From: DASWOJ01 sp964250755
GTDB lineage: Bacteria > Pseudomonadota > Alphaproteobacteria > Acetobacterales > Acetobacteraceae
Assembly: GCA_964250755.1 (NCBI GenBank)
Contig: CAXUHB010000001.1
Coordinates: 248,001-312,000 of the forward strand
Direction: 5' to 3'
Length of the DNA stretch: 64,000 bases
The stretch's first letter is position 1. The number at the start of each line of letters is the position of its first letter. Positions 18,004 through 26,743 of the stretch are shown here, one piece after another. The notes beneath the pieces were generated by a model, which saw only the letters and a list, made by a program, of their open reading frames with translations, was not told the DNA's origin and searched no databases. Made by a program: the position numbers and the translations under genes.

Positions 18004-19210
18004 TGCGAGTCTCCCACTGCTTAGCGAGTTGAGACTCAGCCATTGAGCGTTCAGCAACATCCGTTGGAATCTTGGCAAGTTTATCAATTGCGAAATGTAT
18101 CGCGGTTTTGCGAAGCTGCAGTCTGCTGGAAAGCTCTAGTGCATTTGGATATAGCGTGACTAATCCTGCCGTAAGGCACAAATCTCTAAGCAACACTGAA
18201 CTAACATCATTTATACGCGACGACGCACGATCGTTGAAAATCGCGAGTGCTTGATTGAATGCGGCTGGACGAGAGGATGTTTCAAATGACTTAAGAGACT
18301 GTCCTTTGTGGACAGTGGGACGCTTAGATCCAGAGCGAGTCGTCTCGAAAATACGAAAGTATTCGGCAATCAGAAGTTCCTCATTGCCATCACTAACAAA
18401 ATCATTCTCGATAAGAAAATATAGCCAAGAGAACAGGCTGGCCTTGTTTAGGCGAGTGCGAGTCTCGTAGTTCTTTAGTATGTATGCTAGTCGATGAAGA
18501 CTCAATCTTATCGAGTTCACTACCTTATAAGGGAACGGATCGCCGGATCGATAACGACGCTCTAACCTTATCGAGGAAATTTGATCTAAAAGAGAACCCA
18601 ACTCAAGGGTGACAGCCAGCCGCGATATAGTGTCGTCGAAGTTCATGCGAGCGTTGGAGAAGCCGATTTCGTGGCCTTTTATACTGTCTTCAAGCGTCTT
18701 CACCAGCTCGCGTATCTGGTTTCGAGGCGTTCCTATCAAAGCGTTTCGCTGCTCTGCTGCGGTCAAAGCAGTCAACTGGTTTAATCTAAAAAACAGCTCT
18801 CCCGGCTCCTCAGGTTTATAATCCCTAAGCCTCACCGTTGTAATTGGGAATCTACGAAACTTGGAGCGTATGCGGTCGGGTAGCTGGGAGTAGTAAGTTC
18901 CATTCAAGCTTGCGATTTGATCATCCTCTGGCTGCATCCCACCATCAATTGAAAACTCATCGGACATGAAAGAGATGATTGCCCGAAGGCGTTGCTGCCC
19001 GTCAAGTATCTCCTCTTTATCCAACTCATCGTTTACAACTATGTGAATCGCGGGTATGTACCATTGCCGCAGAATGGTGTCAATCAAGCGCCTTTTTTTT
19101 GCATCAGACCACACCTCTCCCCGCTGAAACCCCGGTTGTAAATCAATCTCATTATTCCGCACCTTTTCGACCAACGTCGAAACGTCCATGGATGACTGGT
19201 CAAGGCGCAT
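17990..19210 (-). CDS. DUF262 (ParB/GmrSD-N-like) protein
   Basis: A 406-residue protein with DUF262 motifs at the N-terminus: LQPGFQRGEVWSDAKKRRLI (about residues 23-42) and EEILDGQQRLRAIISF (about 66-81). DGQQR is the conserved loop of this ParB-like nucleotide-binding fold, found in GmrS/GmrD restriction enzymes and SspE. The C-terminal 200 residues are helical and lack the His-rich DUF1524 nuclease domain that usually follows in those enzymes. Any nuclease action would therefore have to come from the overlapping downstream ATPase-TOPRIM gene. ATG at 19210 has AGGAA five to six bases upstream. Strongly AT-rich relative to neighbours. Confidence 0.85.
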   Translation of the reverse strand: MRLDQSSMDVSTLVEKVRNNEIDLQPGFQRGEVWSDAKKRRLIDTILRQWYIPAIHIVVNDELDKEEILDGQQRLRAIISFMSDEFSIDGGMQPEDDQIASLNGTYYSQLPDRIRSKFRRFPITTVRLRDYKPEEPGELFFRLNQLTALTAAEQRNALIGTPRNQIRELVKTLEDSIKGHEIGFSNARMNFDDTISRLAVTLELGSLLDQISSIRLERRYRSGDPFPYKVVNSIRLSLHRLAYILKNYETRTRLNKASLFSWLYFLIENDFVSDGNEELLIAEYFRIFETTRSGSKRPTVHKGQSLKSFETSSRPAAFNQALAIFNDRASSRINDVSSVLLRDLCLTAGLVTLYPNALELSSRLQLRKTAIHFAIDKLAKIPTDVAERSMAESQLAKQWETRSAHS

Positions 19211-19239
19211 ATGGTTTCCTACTATGGAGTATCTTATCT

Positions 19240-19268
19240 ACATCAGCGCTCAACGTCTAACTTGTCAA
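19240..19268 (-). promoter_or_regulatory. Candidate promoter of the DUF262-ATPase pair
   Basis: On the minus strand TTGACA (19263-19268) is a perfect -35 box, about 55 bases before the DUF262 start. The -10 element is less clear, with TGATGT or TAGATA in the next 17-25 bases. It lies between the tRNA-Ser 3' end and the first island gene. Confidence 0.4.
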
Positions 19269-19314
19269 CCCCGTCTCGATAAGCGTGCTTCTGTCCCGCA
19301 TCCGTCTGATAGTG

Positions 19315-19404
19315 TGGCGGAGAGAGTGGGATTCGAACCCACGGTGGCTGTTACACCACACACGCTTTCCAAGCGTGCGCCTTAAGCCGCTCGGCCATCT
19401 CTCC
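19315..19404 (-). tRNA. tRNA-Ser (anticodon GGA)
   Basis: On the minus strand the sequence begins GGAGAGATGGCCGAGCGG, has the anticodon arm CACGC-TTGGAAA-GCGTG with GGA at 34-36, a long variable arm (TGTGGTGTAACAGCCAC) typical of Ser, the T loop GTGGG-TTCGAAT-CCCAC, and CTCTCC-G-CCA at the end. The CCA is encoded. It reads UCC and UCU. The AT-rich island lies directly downstream of its 3' end. Confidence 0.96.
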
Positions 19405-19521
19405 GACGCGAGTGGGGTATAGCACCTTGGGTTTGGGGCGTCACGGGGGGTGGTTGGGGGATTGGTGGGCTGGCGTGGGGTGGGTGCTGGTGGCGGTTGG
19501 GGTGTTCGCGTCGGCAGCCTA

Positions 19522-19576
19522 GACCCCCTCACCCTAACCGTAAACCGCTCTGCGGTTTGACCCCGGAGGGAGAGGG
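19522..19576. repeat. REP-like palindromic element, copy 2, with an inserted hairpin
   Basis: CCCCCTCACCCTAACC and CCCCGGAGGGAGAGGG match copy 1, but the middle carries AAACCGCTCTGCGGTTT, a perfect 6-bp hairpin, in place of the CTCTCCC arm. It lies between tRNA-Ser and the small exported protein gene, near the end of that gene. Confidence 0.75.
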
Positions 19577-19597
19577 AACTAAGCCTGTCTCGCTTTC

Positions 19598-20005
19598 CTA
19601 GCCCGGTCCTGCTCCTGGGAGGGAGCGGCGGCTGACTTGCGGGGGTTTGTCGCAGGTGGTCCAGGGGAGGGTGGGGAGGTCTGTGTTGGACCCCCAGACG
19701 CCTTCGAAGCAGTGGCGGTCTGGGTAGAACTGCAGGCGGACGGTGCCGGTGCCGTACTGGTCGGTCCAGCGGAACCAGGACTCCTGGCAGTCGCCGTCGG
19801 TGGCGGAGTCCAGGGTGCCGGGGACGTCGCGGCCGGTTTCGTGCAGGACATAGCGGCCGGACAGGCGGCCTTCGGGGGTGACTTCGATCCAGGTCTCGAC
19901 CGTCATCAGGTTGGTGCTTTGCACCCAGCCGTCGTAGTGCCCGGCCACGTCGGCGTGCCAGCCGGCGCAGGCGGCAGCGACCAGGAGGGTGGGGAGCATG
20001 GCCAT
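19598..20005 (-). CDS. Small exported protein
   Basis: A 135-residue protein with a short signal peptide (MAMLPTLLVAAACAGWHA). The mature part has alternating hydrophobic residues and several Trp and Cys (GDCQESWFRWTDQYGTG, FEGVWGSNTDLPTLPW), suggesting a secreted beta-barrel or sandwich. It resembles in style the exported protein at 22051-22626 (WEGTYDC, TMSGTLDRSTG) and may be a distant paralogue. It lies just downstream of lepA on the same strand, 17 bases after its stop. Function unknown. Confidence 0.65.
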   Translation of the reverse strand: MAMLPTLLVAAACAGWHADVAGHYDGWVQSTNLMTVETWIEVTPEGRLSGRYVLHETGRDVPGTLDSATDGDCQESWFRWTDQYGTGTVRLQFYPDRHCFEGVWGSNTDLPTLPWTTCDKPPQVSRRSLPGAGPG

Positions 20006-20021
20006 GCCGGGGCGGCCTCCG

Positions 20022-21827
20022 CTAGGCGTCCATTTTAAGGGCGGCGAGGAAGGCGGATTGGGGGATTTCCACCTTGCCGAACTGGCGCATCCGCTTCTTG
20101 CCCTCCTTCTGCTTGTCCAGGAGCTTGCGCTTGCGGCTGATATCGCCGCCGTAGCACTTGGCGGTCACGTCCTTGGACAGGGCGCCGATGGTTTCGCGGG
20201 CGATGACCTTGCCGCCGATGGCGGCCTGGATGGCAATTTTGAAGAGCTGCTTGGGGATGAGGTCCTTGAGCTTGGCGCAGATGCTGCGGCCCCGCTGCTC
20301 GGCGGCGCTGCGGTGGGCGATGAAGGAGAGGGCGTCCACCGGGTCCTGGTTGACGAGGATGGTGATGCGCACGAGGTCGCCTTCCTCGTAGCCGTCCATG
20401 GCGTAGTCGAAGCTGGCGTAGCCGCGGCTGACGGACTTCAGGCGGTCGTAGAAGTCGAAGACCACTTCGTTCAGGGGCAGGCGATAGACGGCCATGGCGC
20501 GGTTGCCGACGTAGGTGAGGTCGGCCTGCTGGCCGCGGCGGTCGTTGCAGAGGGTGAGGATGCTGCCGAGGTATTCGTCGGGGACCATGATGGTCGCCTT
20601 GATCCAGGGTTCCTCCATGTGCTCGATCTGGGTGGGGTCGGGCATGTCCGCCGGGTTGTGCAGCTCCTGCAGGCCGCCCTTGGTGGTGTGGATTTTGTAA
20701 ACGACGCTGGGGGCGGTGGCGATCAGGTCGAGGTTGAACTCGCGGCTCAGGCGCTCCTGGATGATTTCGAGGTGCAGCAGGCCGAGGAAGCCGCAGCGGT
20801 AGCCGAAGCCGAGGGCGGCGCTGGTCTCGGCCTCATAGTGGAAGCTGGCGTCGTTGAGGCGGAGCTTGCCGAGGCTGTCGCGCAGATGCTCGAAGTCGTC
20901 GGCGTCCACGGGGAACAGGCCGCACCAGACGACGGGGATGCTGGGCTTGAAGCCGGGCAGGGCTGCAGTAGCGGGGTGGCGGTCGTCGGTGATGGTGTCG
21001 CCGACGTTGCAGTCGGCAACGGTTTTGATGGCGGCGGTGATGAAGCCCATCTCGCCCGGTCCGAGGTCCCCGGTGGGGACCATCTTGGGGGTGAAGACGC
21101 CGACCTGCTCGACGTTGTGGGCGGCGCCGTTGGACATCATGCGTATCTTCTGGCCGCGCTTGATGCGCCCGTCCTTGACGCGGACGAGGATGACGACGCC
21201 GAGATACTGGTCGTACCAGCTATCTACCAGGAGGGCCTTGAGGGGGGCGTCGGGGTTGCCGGTGGGGGGCGGGAGGCGCGTCACCAGGGCTTCGAGGACG
21301 CCCTCGATGTTGAGGCCGGTCTTGGCGGAGATCATGACGGCGTCGTCGGCGGGAAGGCCGATCACGTCCTCGATCTGCTGCTTGACCTTGTCGGGTTCGG
21401 CGGCGGGGAGGTCCACCTTGTTGAGGACGGGGACGATCTCGTGCTTGGCGTCCAGAGCCTGATAGACGTTGGCGAGGGTCTGGGCTTCGACGCCTTGGCT
21501 GGCGTCCACGACGAGGAGGCTGCCTTCGCAGGCGGCGAGGCTGCGGCTGACCTCGTAGGCGAAGTCCACGTGGCCCGGCGTGTCCATGAGGTTGAGCTGG
21601 TAGGTCTGGCCGTCGTGGGCCTTGTAGGCCAGGCGGACGGTTTGGGCCTTGATGGTGATGCCGCGCTCCTTCTCCAGGTCCATGTTGTCGAGGACCTGGG
21701 TGGTCATCTCGCGCTCGGTCAGGCCGCCGCAGGTTTGGATCAGGCGGTCGGCGAGGGTGCTCTTGCCGTGATCTATGTGGGCGATGATCGAGAAGTTGCG
21801 GATGAGGTGGAGGGGGGTGTCGGTCAT
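20022..21827 (-). CDS. lepA: Elongation factor 4 (back-translocating GTPase LepA)
   Basis: A 601-residue protein, the normal length. The ATG at 21827 starts MTDTPLHLIRNFSIIAHIDH, with the G1 motif AHIDHGKST, G2 region RGITIKAQT, G3 DTPGHVDF and G4 NKVDLP. The C-terminal LepA-specific domain is intact and ends with the basic tail SRKRKLLDKQKEGKKRMRQF. The enzyme binds stalled or misassembled ribosomes and hydrolyses GTP. It is followed on the same strand by the small exported protein gene. Nothing unusual is seen. Confidence 0.98.
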   Translation of the reverse strand: MTDTPLHLIRNFSIIAHIDHGKSTLADRLIQTCGGLTEREMTTQVLDNMDLEKERGITIKAQTVRLAYKAHDGQTYQLNLMDTPGHVDFAYEVSRSLAACEGSLLVVDASQGVEAQTLANVYQALDAKHEIVPVLNKVDLPAAEPDKVKQQIEDVIGLPADDAVMISAKTGLNIEGVLEALVTRLPPPTGNPDAPLKALLVDSWYDQYLGVVILVRVKDGRIKRGQKIRMMSNGAAHNVEQVGVFTPKMVPTGDLGPGEMGFITAAIKTVADCNVGDTITDDRHPATAALPGFKPSIPVVWCGLFPVDADDFEHLRDSLGKLRLNDASFHYEAETSAALGFGYRCGFLGLLHLEIIQERLSREFNLDLIATAPSVVYKIHTTKGGLQELHNPADMPDPTQIEHMEEPWIKATIMVPDEYLGSILTLCNDRRGQQADLTYVGNRAMAVYRLPLNEVVFDFYDRLKSVSRGYASFDYAMDGYEEGDLVRITILVNQDPVDALSFIAHRSAAEQRGRSICAKLKDLIPKQLFKIAIQAAIGGKVIARETIGALSKDVTAKCYGGDISRKRKLLDKQKEGKKRMRQFGKVEIPQSAFLAALKMDA

Positions 21828-22050
21828 GGGACCGATGTAGGGGGTTCCCGCGAGAATGTCAGCCGTGGCGTCGGGCGATATGATTGCGGTTTTGCAGCGG
21901 TCTGCCGTGGTGCCGAGCGTGGCGAAACGCCGTGCGGGGGAAGCGCTGTCCTGGGAAACCTCCATGCTGGTGCGGCTGGTGCGCGCGCAGTCCGGCACCC
22001 CCTGAAGGCTTACGGCGCTAACGGCCCCGGGACGACGGCCATGCGGTGGG

Positions 22051-22626
22051 TTATTCGGGGGCGCTGGGCAAGAAGCGCGCTGGCTGCGCCGGGCGCCCAA
22101 AGCCTTGGCAGGATGTATTCCGCCCGGCGACCCCGAGGCGCCGGCACTCCCCGGCTTGTTCGAGCCGGGACAGCAGGGCGGGGTAGCAGGCCGATGTGGG
22201 GCGGAGCGGGCGCTTGACGGGGCGCAGGACGAACGTCGTGCATCCCGGCCCGGCCACGACGCCTTGCAGCGCCGCGCCGCCGTCCTGCAATGTGCCGTGC
22301 AAATCCACGGACACGTAGGTGCGGGGCTGCAGCAGCCAGCGCCCGGCTTGCAGGTCGAAGGCGCCGGTGGAGCGGTCGAGCGTGCCGGACATGGTGAAGC
22401 AGCCTTCGGGCACGCCGGGGTTGCTGGGGGCTTCGTAGAAGTGGAACAGGGCTGTGGCGCCGCCGCCGGGCACCGGGTCGAGCGTCAGGGTCAGGCCGGT
22501 TTCGCCCTGGTTGCAGTCGTAGGTGCCCTCCCAGTACTCGGTGGCCGGGGTCTGTGGCTGCGCTTGGGCTTGTGTTTGGGCCTGGGCCTGTGCCGCGAGG
22601 AGGAGCAGGGTCAGCAGCCACCTCAC
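22051..22626 (-). CDS. Exported protein translationally coupled to pheT
   Basis: A 191-residue protein whose GTG start overlaps the pheT stop codon (GTGA), so it is co-translated with pheT. It starts with a signal peptide (VRWLLTLLLLAAQAQAQ) and a Gln/Ala repeat (QAQTQAQAQPQ). The mature part has EYWEGTYDCNQGETGL, GCFTMSGTLDRSTGAF and C-terminal Cys residues, suggesting a disulfide-bonded beta-rich extracellular domain. No known function. Its attachment to a tRNA-synthetase operon is probably only for expression. Confidence 0.72.
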   Translation of the reverse strand: MRWLLTLLLLAAQAQAQTQAQAQPQTPATEYWEGTYDCNQGETGLTLTLDPVPGGGATALFHFYEAPSNPGVPEGCFTMSGTLDRSTGAFDLQAGRWLLQPRTYVSVDLHGTLQDGGAALQGVVAGPGCTTFVLRPVKRPLRPTSACYPALLSRLEQAGECRRLGVAGRNTSCQGFGRPAQPARFLPSAPE

Positions 22627-25277
22627 CGCAGGACTCCGCCGGTTGCTTTGGTGACGGCGGCGACGACCTTGGCGCTGGCGGCGTCGAGTTCGGCTTCGGT
22701 CAGGGTGTGGTCGCGGGGTTGGAAGGTGACCTCGATGCCGACCGACTTCTGGCCCCCGGGCACTTTTTCTCCCGTGTAAACGTCGAAGATGCTGGCGGCG
22801 GCGATGAGGGGGCGGTCGGCACCCCGGGCGGCGCGGAGGATGGACTCGGCGGGGGTGTCCAGGGCGACGAGGATGGCGAAGTCGCGGCGGACCGGCTGGA
22901 AGGCGGGGAGGTCGGGGGCGGGGCGGCGGCGGCGCTTGGGGTCGGGGATGCGGTCGAGGAAGACCTCGAAGGCGGCGGCGGGGCCTTGGAGGTCCAAGGT
23001 GGCGGCGGTGCGGGGGTGGAGGTCGCCGAAGGTGGCGAGGACGAGCTTGGGGCCTTGGCGGACGGTGCCGGAGCGGCCGGGGTGGTAGAAGGCGGGGGCG
23101 TCGGGGGTGACACTCAGGCTGTCCGCGGGGACGGCGAGGGCGGACAGGACCTCCATGACGCGGGCCTTGGCGTCCATGGCTCCCATCGGGCGCTGGGGCT
23201 GGAGGGGGTGGCGGGGGGTGTGGCCGGCGAGGAGGCCGGCGGCGACGACTTGCTGGCCTGCGGCGTCGAAGGCCGGGCCGACCTCGAACAGGCGGGCGTC
23301 GGGCCAGCCTCGGGCGGCGTTGCGCTGCGCGGCCTGGGCGAGGGTGGCGACGGGGGTGGGGCGGAGCTGGTCCAGGTCGGAGGCGATGGGGTTGAGGAGG
23401 CGGAGGGACGCCGGGGCGTCGCCGAACGCAGCGGCCTTGGTGCTGTCCATGAAGGAGAAGGAGACGCATTCGAGCAGGCCGGCGGCGGCGAGGGTGCGCC
23501 GGGCCAGGGCGGTGCGGGCTTGGCGGGGGGTTAGGGTGGGGGACGGGACGGGGGCCAGAGCGGGGAGGGAGACGGGGGGGATGTTGTCGAGGCCGTGGAG
23601 GCGGAGGACTTCCTCAATCAGGTCGCACTCGGCCTCGACCGCGGCGCAGCCTTCGGCGGCGGCGGCGGCTTGGGCGGGGGGCAGGGTGGGGGACTGGTCC
23701 AGGTGGATGGGGGCGGCGATGTCGTTGCGCCAGGGGGGGACGGCGACCGTCACAGAAGCATCAACTGCGATGTAATCGACCGAGAAATTTTCACCATGCA
23801 TCTGGCGAACCTCGGCATCGGTGCGGGATAGAACCTCGAATCCGAGTGATTCCAGTGAAGCCACTGTCTCATCAAAGGAGATGACGAGGCCGCCAAACTT
23901 CTCAATGCGGACCAACCGCAGCGTTGCACTACGCTGCCAAGCCGGCTCGGCGCCTGCGGACACCACATTGCTCGCGGTGCCGCCGCAGAGGTCCTGGATC
24001 ATGCGGGTGGCGGCGTCCAGGGCGGCGGGGAGGAGGGCCTGGTCAATGCCACGCTCGAACCGCTGGCGGGCGTCGCTGGTCAGGGCGTGGCGGCGGCCGG
24101 TGAGGGCGACCGTGACGGGGTTGAACAGGGCGCATTCTATGAAGACGGTGGTGGTGGCGTCGGTGCAGCCGGTGGCTTCGCCGCCGATGACGCCGGCGAG
24201 GGATTGGACGCCGGCGGCGTCGGCGATGACGCAATCGGCGGGGTCGGCGGTGTAGTCCTTGCCGTTCAGGGCGCGGAAGGTTTCCCCGGCGCCGGGGCGG
24301 ATGGTGAGGGTGCCGCCCTGGACCTTATCGGCGTCGAAGACGTGGAGGGGGCGGCCGAGGTCGTGGGTGAAGAAATTGGTCACGTCCACGAGGGCGCTGA
24401 TGGGGCGGAGGCCGATGGAGAGGAGGCGGCGCTGGAGCCAGTCGGGGCTGGGGCCGTTGCGGACGCCGCGGATGGTGCGGCCGAGGACCCAGGGGCAGGC
24501 CTCGGGCATGGCGATGGCCCAGCGGATGGCGCTGGGGCCGTCGGCCAGCACCACCGGGACGGAGCGGGGCGGCAGGGTTTCGAGGCCGGCCGTTGCGGGC
24601 GGGAGCCGGGCGCTCCGGTCAGCTTCGGACGCGGGACTAGGTGCATCGGATAACTGGGCCGGCGCCGGCTCCTCGGGGTCTTGGCCCAGGTCCAGGCCGG
24701 GGTAGGACCACGGGCGAAGGGTGCCCAACCCGGCGGCGGCGAGGTCGCGGGCGACGCCGCGGACGGAAAGGGCGTCGCCGCGGTTGGGGGTGACGCCGAT
24801 CTCGATAACAGGGTCGGACAGGCCGGCCCACTCGGCATAGGGGGTGCCGACGGGGGCGTCGCCGGGCAGCTCCAGGATGCCGTCATGGTCCTCGCCCAGG
24901 CCCATCTCGCGGCGGCTGAGGAGCATGCCGGCGCTGACGACGCCGCGGATTTCCCCGGTCTTAAGTGTGATGCCGGTGCCGGGGATGTGGGCGCCCGGCG
25001 GGGCGAAGACGGCGGTCATGCCGGTGCGGGCGTTGGGCGCGCCGCAGACGACGGAGACCGGGCCGTCGCCGGCGTCCACGGTGCAGACGCGGAGGCGGTC
25101 GGCGTTGGGGTGCTGAACGGCTTGCAGCACGCGGGCGATGCGGAAGGGGGCGAGGGCTTTGCCGGGGTCCTCGATGCCCTCAAGCTCCAGGCCGATGGCG
25201 GTCAGCTTGGTGGTGATCTCGTCCAGGGTGGCCCGGGTGTCCAGGTGGGTGCGAAGCCAGGACTCGGTGAACTTCAT
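22623..25277 (-). CDS. pheT: Phenylalanyl-tRNA synthetase beta subunit
   Basis: An 884-residue protein beginning MKFTESWLRTHL. Residues about 40-150 are the tRNA-binding OB domain (LQAVQHPNADRLRVCTVDAG). B3/B4 with editing follow (VTPNRGDALSVRGVARDLAA), then B5, the catalytic-like domain, and the C-terminal anticodon-binding ferredoxin fold (PVRRDFAILVALDTPAE). With PheS it charges tRNA-Phe and edits Tyr-tRNA-Phe. Somewhat longer than usual: there are extra Pro/Ala-rich loops around residues 200-230 and an insertion near residues 475-510. The latter coincides with a visibly less GC-rich patch (about 23755-23975). ATG overlaps the pheS stop (ATGA). Confidence 0.97.
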   Translation of the reverse strand: MKFTESWLRTHLDTRATLDEITTKLTAIGLELEGIEDPGKALAPFRIARVLQAVQHPNADRLRVCTVDAGDGPVSVVCGAPNARTGMTAVFAPPGAHIPGTGITLKTGEIRGVVSAGMLLSRREMGLGEDHDGILELPGDAPVGTPYAEWAGLSDPVIEIGVTPNRGDALSVRGVARDLAAAGLGTLRPWSYPGLDLGQDPEEPAPAQLSDAPSPASEADRSARLPPATAGLETLPPRSVPVVLADGPSAIRWAIAMPEACPWVLGRTIRGVRNGPSPDWLQRRLLSIGLRPISALVDVTNFFTHDLGRPLHVFDADKVQGGTLTIRPGAGETFRALNGKDYTADPADCVIADAAGVQSLAGVIGGEATGCTDATTTVFIECALFNPVTVALTGRRHALTSDARQRFERGIDQALLPAALDAATRMIQDLCGGTASNVVSAGAEPAWQRSATLRLVRIEKFGGLVISFDETVASLESLGFEVLSRTDAEVRQMHGENFSVDYIAVDASVTVAVPPWRNDIAAPIHLDQSPTLPPAQAAAAAEGCAAVEAECDLIEEVLRLHGLDNIPPVSLPALAPVPSPTLTPRQARTALARRTLAAAGLLECVSFSFMDSTKAAAFGDAPASLRLLNPIASDLDQLRPTPVATLAQAAQRNAARGWPDARLFEVGPAFDAAGQQVVAAGLLAGHTPRHPLQPQRPMGAMDAKARVMEVLSALAVPADSLSVTPDAPAFYHPGRSGTVRQGPKLVLATFGDLHPRTAATLDLQGPAAAFEVFLDRIPDPKRRRRPAPDLPAFQPVRRDFAILVALDTPAESILRAARGADRPLIAAASIFDVYTGEKVPGGQKSVGIEVTFQPRDHTLTEAELDAASAKVVAAVTKATGGVLR

Positions 25278-26344
25278 GCCGCGGCCTCGTGCAGGGCGAC
25301 GGGCGCCAGGGGGTTGAAGCCGTAGTGGCGGAGCCAGCGGGTGTCGGATTCGTAGAGGGGGCGGAGGTCGGGCATGCCGTGCTTGAGCATGGTGACGCGG
25401 TCCACGCCCATGCCGAAGGCGAAGCCTCCCCATTCCCGCGGGTCGAGGCCGACGTTGGCGAGGACACGGGGGTGGACCATGCCGCTGCCGAGGATTTCCA
25501 ACCAGTCGCCGCCGGTGCCGAGGTCTCCGGTGCGCCGGTTCCAGCCGATGTCCACCTCCATGCTGGGTTCGGTGAAGGGGAAGTAGCTGCTGCGGAAGCG
25601 GATGGGGAGGGTGGCGATGCCGAAGAAGGCGCGGAGGAAGTCGGTCAGGCAGCCCTTGAGGTGGCCGAGGGTGATGCCGCGGTCAATCACCAGGCCCTCG
25701 CACTGGTGGAAGACGGGGCTGTGGGTGGCGTCGTGGTCGGCGCGGTAGACGCGGCCCGGCGCGATGACGCGCAGCGGCGGGGGCTGGCTGAGCATGGAGA
25801 TGATCTGGACGTCGCTGGTCTGGGTGCGGAGGAGCAGGGGGCGACCGTCGCGGGTGCCGGGGAGGTAGAAGGTGTCGTGGTCGGCGCGGGCGGGGTGGTG
25901 GGCGGGGATGTTGAGGGCGCTGAAGTTGAACCAGTCGGTTTGAACGTCCAGGCCCTCGCCGACGGTGAAGCCCATGGCGCCGAAGATGGCGGCCATCTCC
26001 TCCATGGTGCGGGTCAGGGGGTGGATGGTGCCGGTTTGGTAGGGAATGGGGGGAAGGGTAGGGTCCAGGCGCTCGGAGGCGAGGCGGGCGTCTAGGGCGG
26101 CGGCGTCGAGGGCGGCGCGCCGGGCCTCGATCAGGGCGGCCAGGTCGTCCTTGAGGACGTTGAGCATGGCGCCGCGCTCCCGCCGCACGTCGTGGGGGAC
26201 CTTGCCGAGTTCCTTGAGGAGGGCGGTGAGGCGGCCCTGCTTGCCGAGGGTCGCGACGCGGACGGCGTCCCAGGCGCGGAGGTCGGGGCTGGCGGCGAGG
26301 GCGGCGGCGGTGTCGGCGCGCAGGGCATCAAGGTCATCGGTCAT
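25274..26344 (-). CDS. pheS: Phenylalanyl-tRNA synthetase alpha subunit
   Basis: A 356-residue protein with the N-terminal coiled coil (res about 1-85) and the class II catalytic domain: motif 2 segment FHQCEGLVIDRGITLG, motif 3 GGFAFGMGVDRVTMLKHGM. It forms an alpha2-beta2 enzyme with PheT, whose start codon overlaps its stop. The usual gene just upstream, rplT, is about 2.1 kb away here because other genes lie between. Confidence 0.97.
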   Translation of the reverse strand: MTDDLDALRADTAAALAASPDLRAWDAVRVATLGKQGRLTALLKELGKVPHDVRRERGAMLNVLKDDLAALIEARRAALDAAALDARLASERLDPTLPPIPYQTGTIHPLTRTMEEMAAIFGAMGFTVGEGLDVQTDWFNFSALNIPAHHPARADHDTFYLPGTRDGRPLLLRTQTSDVQIISMLSQPPPLRVIAPGRVYRADHDATHSPVFHQCEGLVIDRGITLGHLKGCLTDFLRAFFGIATLPIRFRSSYFPFTEPSMEVDIGWNRRTGDLGTGGDWLEILGSGMVHPRVLANVGLDPREWGGFAFGMGVDRVTMLKHGMPDLRPLYESDTRWLRHYGFNPLAPVALHEAAA

Positions 26345-26365
26345 GGGGTGTTCCGGACGTGGAGA

Positions 26366-26421
26366 GGGCCGCCCTGCGAGGGGCGGCCCTTCTTATGGCG
26401 GAAGCCGATGGGGGACCAGGG
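26366..26421. repeat. 56-bp direct repeat with hairpin, copy A (before pheS)
   Basis: The sequence starts GGGCCGCCC-TGCGAG-GGGCGGCCCTT, a 9-bp perfect stem, and continues TTATGGCGGAAGCCGATGGG to CCAGGG. It matches copy B (28458-28513) at 50 of 56 positions, four of the six differences being in the loop. It lies 22 bases upstream of pheS and may form an attenuator-like hairpin in its leader. It lacks a T-run. Confidence 0.9.
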
Positions 26422-26656
26422 TGTAATGGCGCACCAGTTCCAGCTTCAACCCGCCTGATGCGTCTGCCCTGGCCTGGTGCGGCGACCTGATGCGGCGGCT
26501 TGGCTGGGACGGCTGGGGCGGGACAGGCCCTCCTTGGTCCAGCCTTGCTCCTTGCGCCGCTGCTGGAGGCGTCGGCGGCTGACTGCGAGCGCCGGGCCGC
26601 CGTTCCGGGCCGCCGCGGGGTGGGGCCGCACGCTCCAGTCGTGGTCCGTTCACCGG

Positions 26657-26674
26657 ATGTGACCGCTGTCACAT
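26657..26674. promoter_or_regulatory. Perfect CRP/FNR-like palindrome upstream of the exported protein gene
   Basis: ATGTGACCGCTGTCACAT is a perfect 7-bp inverted repeat and fits TGTGA-N6-TCACA exactly. Its centre is 79 bases before the ATG at 26744. TTATGA at about 26695-26700 could be the -10 box, which would place the site near -41 from a start at about 26707, the position for an activator. Binding protein unknown. Confidence 0.6.
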
Positions 26675-26743
26675 TAATCCAGTGTTGCCATATGTTATGA
26701 CTTGGGAACGACATGGGGTCGTCAACATGAAGGAGCACGGATC

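Larger units (their letters stand above)
16340..19314. mobile_element. AT-rich genomic island next to tRNA-Ser
   Basis: Base composition drops abruptly at about 16340 and recovers at tRNA-Ser. Codon use of the two genes inside is unlike that of every neighbour, which indicates transfer. The island starts at the 3' end of the tRNA gene, the usual attachment point for integrative elements. I see no integrase and no repeat of the tRNA 3' end at the far border, so it may be a remnant. The 16323-16551 stretch is AT-rich and empty. Confidence 0.7.

Noticed and set aside
16323..19320. Integrase and att-site repeat for the AT-rich island
   Set aside because: No recombinase gene and no copy of the tRNA-Ser 3' end at the other border are visible.
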